A DNA stretch of 18,880 bases, from assembly GCA_038207745.1 (NCBI GenBank), contig JBBQZL010000027.1, positions 1-18,880 on the forward strand, in the 5' to 3' direction. This stretch comes from JBBQZL01 sp038207745. Its GTDB lineage: Bacteria; Actinomycetota; Thermoleophilia; Solirubrobacterales; 70-9. The notes under the pieces were generated by a model. The model did not search any database. It saw only the letters and a list, made by a program, of their open reading frames with translations, and was not told the DNA's origin. This document shows, one piece after another, positions 13,522 to 18,880 of this stretch (position 1 is its first letter; the number at the start of each line of letters is the position of its first letter). The translations under genes and the position numbers were made by a program.

Positions 13522-14619
13522 GTGGTCAAGTACATCGGCTCAAAGCGTCTGCTCGTCCCGGCAATCCAAGTGGTGGCCGGTCGACTTCCGATCGAGAGCG
13601 TTGCCGATGTATTCGCCGGAACCACGAGGGTCGGCCAGGCGCTTCGCAAGAGCGGGCTGAGGGTTCAATCAAATGACCTGGCCACCTACAGCGAGGTGCT
13701 GGGTCAGGCGTACATCGTTGCCGACGAGAGGCTGGGCCGGGACCGGATCCGCGATCTGATCGAACACCTCAACTCCCTGTCGCCGGTGCACGGCTACTTC
13801 ACCGAGACATTCTGCATCGAGTCGCGCTTCTTCCAGCCGGACAACGGAATGCGGGTCGACGCGATCCGCGAAGAGATCGACCGACTGGCGCTGACGGCGG
13901 TTGAGCGCGGAGTTCTCCTGACCAGCCTCGTCGAGGCCGCCGACCGGGTCGACTCGACCTGTGGTCTCCAGATGGCCTACGTGAAGAGCTGGGCGCCGCG
14001 CTCGTTCAACAGACTCGAGCTGCGTGAACCGGCTGCCGTCGGGGGCCCGGCAGGAAGGGTGACGAGGATGGATGCCAACGAGCTCGGCCCAACGCTCGGC
14101 GAGGTCGATTGCGCCTACCTGGACCCCCCCTACAACCAGCATTCCTATTACTCGAACTACCACATCTGGGAAACGCTGATCCGCTGGGACGCGCCAGAGC
14201 ACTATGGGATCGCCTGCAAGCGGATCGATTGCCGCACCACCAAGAGCCCATACAACGGCAGGCGCTCCGCGTGGAAGGCATTCAGCGACCTGGTCGAGAG
14301 CCTGCCGACACCTTGGATCGTCGTCTCATTCAACAACGAGGGCTTCCACGACCCGGTCGAGGTTGCCGCCCTGCTCTCGGAGAAGGGCCATATGCGCTCG
14401 GTGGCGATCAACCACAAGCGTTACGTCGGGGCGCAGATCGGCATCCACAACCCCGAGGGTGAGGTGGTCGGAGAGATCTCGCACCTGCGCAACGAGGAGA
14501 TGCTCTTTGTGGTCGGTCCAGATCAGCAGCTGGTTGAGGCCGCCGTGGACGGTCTTGGCGTCGCCGCACCAGGCGCCGGCGCCGGACGTTCGGCTACCAG
14601 CGCACCGGCAGCGACTTGA
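13522..14619 (+). CDS. Orphan D12-class adenine-specific DNA methyltransferase (Dam-like)
   Basis: Transfers a methyl group from S-adenosylmethionine to the N6 of adenine in a specific DNA site. 365 residues. The N-terminal KYIGSKRLLVP (3-13) is typical of D12/Dam enzymes. The SAM-binding motif is DVFAGTTRVGQ (29-39), followed by the acidic SNDLATYSE. The catalytic motif is DPPYN (201-205), within YLDPPYNQHSYYSNYHIWETL. An acidic, mobile-looking C-terminus ends in an Ala/Gly tail. The GTG start at 13522 lacks a ribosome binding site and may be leaderless. No restriction endonuclease is nearby, so it looks like a solitary methylase. The recognition site is unknown. It overlaps the convergent P450 gene by 26 bp. 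Confidence 0.92.
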   Translation: MVKYIGSKRLLVPAIQVVAGRLPIESVADVFAGTTRVGQALRKSGLRVQSNDLATYSEVLGQAYIVADERLGRDRIRDLIEHLNSLSPVHGYFTETFCIESRFFQPDNGMRVDAIREEIDRLALTAVERGVLLTSLVEAADRVDSTCGLQMAYVKSWAPRSFNRLELREPAAVGGPAGRVTRMDANELGPTLGEVDCAYLDPPYNQHSYYSNYHIWETLIRWDAPEHYGIACKRIDCRTTKSPYNGRRSAWKAFSDLVESLPTPWIVVSFNNEGFHDPVEVAALLSEKGHMRSVAINHKRYVGAQIGIHNPEGEVVGEISHLRNEEMLFVVGPDQQLVEAAVDGLGVAAPGAGAGRSATSAPAAT

Positions 14620-15820
14620 GCTGATTGACGAAGGGCGAGATCGCCGGCTCGGGCGTCCCTGCGATCTCGATCTTCGGGAAGCGCTTCAGCGTCTCCTCGA
14701 AGAGAACCTTCAGCTCCAGACGTGCAAGGGCCGTGCCGAGGCAGAAGTGCCGCCCCCCGGCGCCAAATGCCTGATGCTCCGGATTGCGCAGTACATCAAA
14801 GCGGTCGGGGTCCTCATATACGTCCTCATCCCGGTTGCTCGAGACGTACCACATGACCACCTTCTCGCCCTTCTTGATCGGGCACCCGGAGAGCTCGGTG
14901 TCCTTGGTCGCTGTGCGCCGAAAATGGGCGAAGGCCGGGAACATCCGCAGGCACTCCTCCACTGCGCCGGGGATCAATGACGGGTCGTCGACAAGCATCT
15001 TCATCTGATCCGGGTTTTGCATCAGCGCCCGCATCCCGCTGGCATAGGTCGCTCGCGTGCTGTCGTTGCCGGCGGCCATGAGGAGGAAGAAGCCCATCAC
15101 GATCTCGTCCTCAGAAAGGCTCTCTCCGTCGATCTCGGCATGGACCAGGGTGCTGGTCAGATCGTTGATCGGGCTCTCGCGTCGCTCGGCGATCAATGCC
15201 TGGCAGCGCTGGAACACCTCCATCAGACCCTCGGTGATGATCTCCTTGAGCCCCTCTGGATTCAACTCCCCCTCGCCGACGCCAAGGGTCGTGTTCATCA
15301 ACTCGGCCCACTCGGCGTCCTGATTCTCCGGGAGGCCCATGAAGCTGCCGATCACGCGGGAGACGACCGGCTGGCCGACATCCATGACGAGGTCGCACTC
15401 GCCACGATCCGCCACCCCATCGAGAGTCTGCTGGGCGATCAACCGGATCGCAGCCTCGTGCTGGGCAATCCGCTTGGGTGTGAAGCCCCTCTGGAACAGC
15501 ATCTTGATCCGGTCGTGCTTGGGCGGGTCCATCGCGATGAACATCGACTGCATCAACTCGAGTGGAAATGCGTGCGTCAGCGCGGTGATGCCACCGACCT
15601 CGGATGAGAACGTCCTCCAATCGAGGCTTATCGTCCGCACGTCCCTGGCCTTGGTGATCGACCACAGTCCGTCCTCGTTGCCGTACTCCTCGATCTCGCT
15701 CCAATGGATCGGGCTCTCGCTCCGCATCCGCTTGAAGATCGGATACGGAGGGCCGTCCTCCCAGTACTCGGCGCTCGTTATCGCGACCTGATCGAGATCC
15801 TTCTCACTGCTCACGCTCAT
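14594..15820 (-). CDS. Cytochrome P450 (CYP125/CYP142-like soluble bacterial class)
   Basis: Heme monooxygenase, 408 residues, the usual length for a soluble bacterial P450. The I-helix oxygen-activating motif is AAGNDSTR (249-256), the ExxR motif is E289-C-L-R292, and the heme-ligand loop is FGAGGRHFCLG with Cys360. MDPPKHDRIKMLFQRGFTPKRI is the usual B/C-helix region. The AGND(S)TR motif and general layout recall the actinobacterial steroid and lipid hydroxylases CYP124/125/142, but the substrate is a guess. The ATG at 15820 follows GAGGGAG by five to six bases. The frame is open upstream, but that part is a shadow of the ABC-F gene. No ferredoxin or reductase gene lies in the window. Confidence 0.93.
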   Translation of the reverse strand: MSVSSEKDLDQVAITSAEYWEDGPPYPIFKRMRSESPIHWSEIEEYGNEDGLWSITKARDVRTISLDWRTFSSEVGGITALTHAFPLELMQSMFIAMDPPKHDRIKMLFQRGFTPKRIAQHEAAIRLIAQQTLDGVADRGECDLVMDVGQPVVSRVIGSFMGLPENQDAEWAELMNTTLGVGEGELNPEGLKEIITEGLMEVFQRCQALIAERRESPINDLTSTLVHAEIDGESLSEDEIVMGFFLLMAAGNDSTRATYASGMRALMQNPDQMKMLVDDPSLIPGAVEECLRMFPAFAHFRRTATKDTELSGCPIKKGEKVVMWYVSSNRDEDVYEDPDRFDVLRNPEHQAFGAGGRHFCLGTALARLELKVLFEETLKRFPKIEIAGTPEPAISPFVNQLKSLPVRW

Positions 15821-15877
15821 GCCTGCTCCCTCATCTGATCGTCGGTTTGCGGTCACCGGAACCGTGGAGCCGAGACT

Positions 15878-15895
15878 ACTGGCTGGCGAGCCAGT
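15878..15895. terminator. Hairpin after the ABC-F gene
   Basis: Perfect seven-base stem ACTGGCT/AGCCAGT around a GGCG loop, 20 bases past the ABC-F stop and about 58 bases before the P450 start. No T-run follows on the minus strand, so it is at best a weak or Rho-assisted terminator. Confidence 0.4.
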
Positions 15896-15914
15896 TTGCC
15901 AAGGAAAGAGCCTG

Positions 15915-17837
<1,923 letters not shown>

Positions 17838-17963
17838 GAGGGGTTGGTGCGGGACTGGTCGCACGACCCTTCAGGCTAGAGGCTGCGAACCGGCGGCGAG
17901 CCCAGCCCTGAAAGCGCGCCTGCGACGTCCGTCCACGATCGCTGGATCCGTCGCTGCCCGGAG

Positions 17964-17969
17964 TACCAT
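17964..17969 (+). promoter_or_regulatory. Candidate -10 giving a leaderless mRNA for the basic secreted protein
   Basis: TACCAT ends six bases before the ATG at 17976. No Shine-Dalgarno sequence lies between them, and the -35 region is unconvincing. Confidence 0.4.
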
Positions 17970-17975
17970 TGAACG

Positions 17976-18797
17976 ATGAAAATTCGCCTTCTCTCATCCC
18001 TTGCCCTGGTTTCAATCCTGGTCCTGGCGTTTGCCGGATCGGCAACGGCCCGAAAGCCGATCCCGCCGATCACCGCCACCGGCCCCTACAAGGTCCTCAA
18101 GCAGTACGTGAATGAACTCCGATCGAAGTCCAACGTGCCGGTCAGGCCTTCTCGCCGCTCCGGCTACAAGTCGAAGCTGAACAACAAGTCCGGCAACGCA
18201 TTCCGCCAGGTCAACAACCTCTTCCAGAGGCGCAAGATCCGCGCCTATGGCGATGACCTCGCCGTGTACAAGGCTGACTCCAAGGCGGCGAAGCAGTCCC
18301 AGAAGCGCAGGATCGCGGCACTTGCGAACGGTCTCGCGAATCGGCTGAACAACATCCAGGCCGATTACAACAACGCGATCGATCGTCTCAACCTGCGTTT
18401 CGCACCGTCAGTTGATCCGCTTCAGCGCAAGATCAAACTCCTGGTCAAGAAGCTTCGCAAGACTTCGAAGCCCGCCAGGCGGGCGAAGATCCAGCAGTCG
18501 ATCAACAAGACGGACGGAAAGCTGAACGTCGTCCAGGCAAGGAAGCAGAACTTTGCCAACGCGATCCTCTCGAAGTTCACGCGGAAGAAGAACTTCGTCA
18601 CTGCGCAGAACAAGGTGAACGTCGCTGGAGTCAAGGCCGACACCAGGCAGGCGATCCGCGGGTTCAAGCGTGTTCTGACCAGGAAGAACAACGAGCAGCT
18701 CGCAGCCGCCCGGGACCGCAAGGGCAACGATCGTGAACTGGTCGACAACCTCAAGCAGGGTGGCCAGGCCGCGATCGCCAGGATGCCCGCCGCCTGA
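17976..18797 (+). CDS. Secreted, strongly basic helical protein of unknown function
   Basis: 273 residues. A clear signal peptide (MKIRLLSSLALVSILVLAFAGSATA, 1-25) is followed by a mature part with no Cys or Trp and very few acids. By hand count the whole protein has 32 Lys, 29 Arg and only 14 Asp plus Glu, a net charge near +47. It is also rich in Asn and Gln. Long heptad-like helices are likely, for example LANGLANRLNNIQADYNNAIDRLNLRF and PLQRKIKLLVKKLRKTSKPARRAKIQQ. I recognise no family. Binding to an anionic wall polymer, to DNA or to surface glycans is a reasonable guess from charge alone. It ends 43 bases before a strong terminator hairpin. Confidence 0.8.
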   Translation: MKIRLLSSLALVSILVLAFAGSATARKPIPPITATGPYKVLKQYVNELRSKSNVPVRPSRRSGYKSKLNNKSGNAFRQVNNLFQRRKIRAYGDDLAVYKADSKAAKQSQKRRIAALANGLANRLNNIQADYNNAIDRLNLRFAPSVDPLQRKIKLLVKKLRKTSKPARRAKIQQSINKTDGKLNVVQARKQNFANAILSKFTRKKNFVTAQNKVNVAGVKADTRQAIRGFKRVLTRKNNEQLAAARDRKGNDRELVDNLKQGGQAAIARMPAA

Positions 18798-18839
18798 TCC
18801 GGCCGCAACGTCGTTCCGGGCTCGCAACCGCGACCCCGT

Positions 18840-18879
18840 GCAGGGAGAAGGCCCGCCGGTCGGCGGGCCTTCTCCCTGC
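18840..18879 (+). terminator. Long perfect hairpin terminator at window edge
   Basis: An 18-base stem (18840-18857 with 18862-18879) and a four-base loop (GGTC), all Watson-Crick. It follows the stop of the basic secreted protein by 43 bases. The window ends one base later, so a T-run cannot be seen. The symmetry would let it act in both directions. Confidence 0.75.
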
Positions 18880-18880
18880 C

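Noticed and set aside
4494..14619. Two convergent gene pairs each overlapping by exactly 26 bp (4494-4519 and 14594-14619)
   Set aside because: The overlapping sequences are unrelated, so the equal length is most likely coincidence.

Overview
The window looks chromosomal and comes from a high-GC Gram-positive bacterium. GTG and TTG starts are frequent, several genes appear to be leaderless, and the gene content (PstS lipoprotein, an Rpf-like transglycosylase, GlnQ-type ABC transporter, a CYP125/142-like P450, a Dam-like orphan methylase) fits Actinomycetota. Thermoleophilia/Solirubrobacterales is my best guess, made from general character and not from any search. I see no insertion sequence, phage module, CRISPR array, rRNA or tRNA.

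Region 1 (1-3423, all minus strand) is a phosphate and envelope block. In transcription order it holds uppP, a DUF202 membrane protein, a full OmpR/PhoB-type response regulator, a second protein that is only the DNA-binding half of such a regulator, and the start of pstS (cut by the window edge). Three clusters of GTGAA/TTCAC direct repeats on a 10-11 bp period lie just before the regulator, before its receiver-less partner and before pstS. They read as Pho boxes and make this the most interesting part of the window.

Region 2 (3542-6531) has a small membrane protein, an exported M23 peptidase, and a translationally coupled minus-strand pair: a short Ppx/GppA-type exopolyphosphatase and an HD-domain phosphohydrolase. 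A doubtful small Cys/His-rich gene with a 45-bp tandem repeat follows.

Region 3 (6567-9269) has an exported Rpf-like transglycosylase divergent from a lipoate ligase/octanoyltransferase-family gene. A small secreted protein comes next, coupled by ATGA to a two-domain VOC (CatE-like) protein. The same 16-bp palindrome, TGTGAC-N4-GTCACA (CRP/GlxR-like), lies upstream of both the M23 peptidase and the Rpf-like gene.

Region 4 (9316-11877, minus) is a three-gene polar amino-acid ABC importer: binding lipoprotein, permease, ATPase, with a strong GC hairpin after the binding-protein gene.

Region 5 (11878-12258) is a 381-bp gene-free stretch packed with five hairpins. One of them is a Rho-independent terminator on the minus strand, so I propose a structured RNA there.

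Region 6 (12259-18880) has an exported NodB-type polysaccharide deacetylase, an orphan adenine methylase, a cytochrome P450, an ABC-F ATPase, and a secreted, very basic protein of unknown function. It closes with a long perfect hairpin terminator at the window edge.
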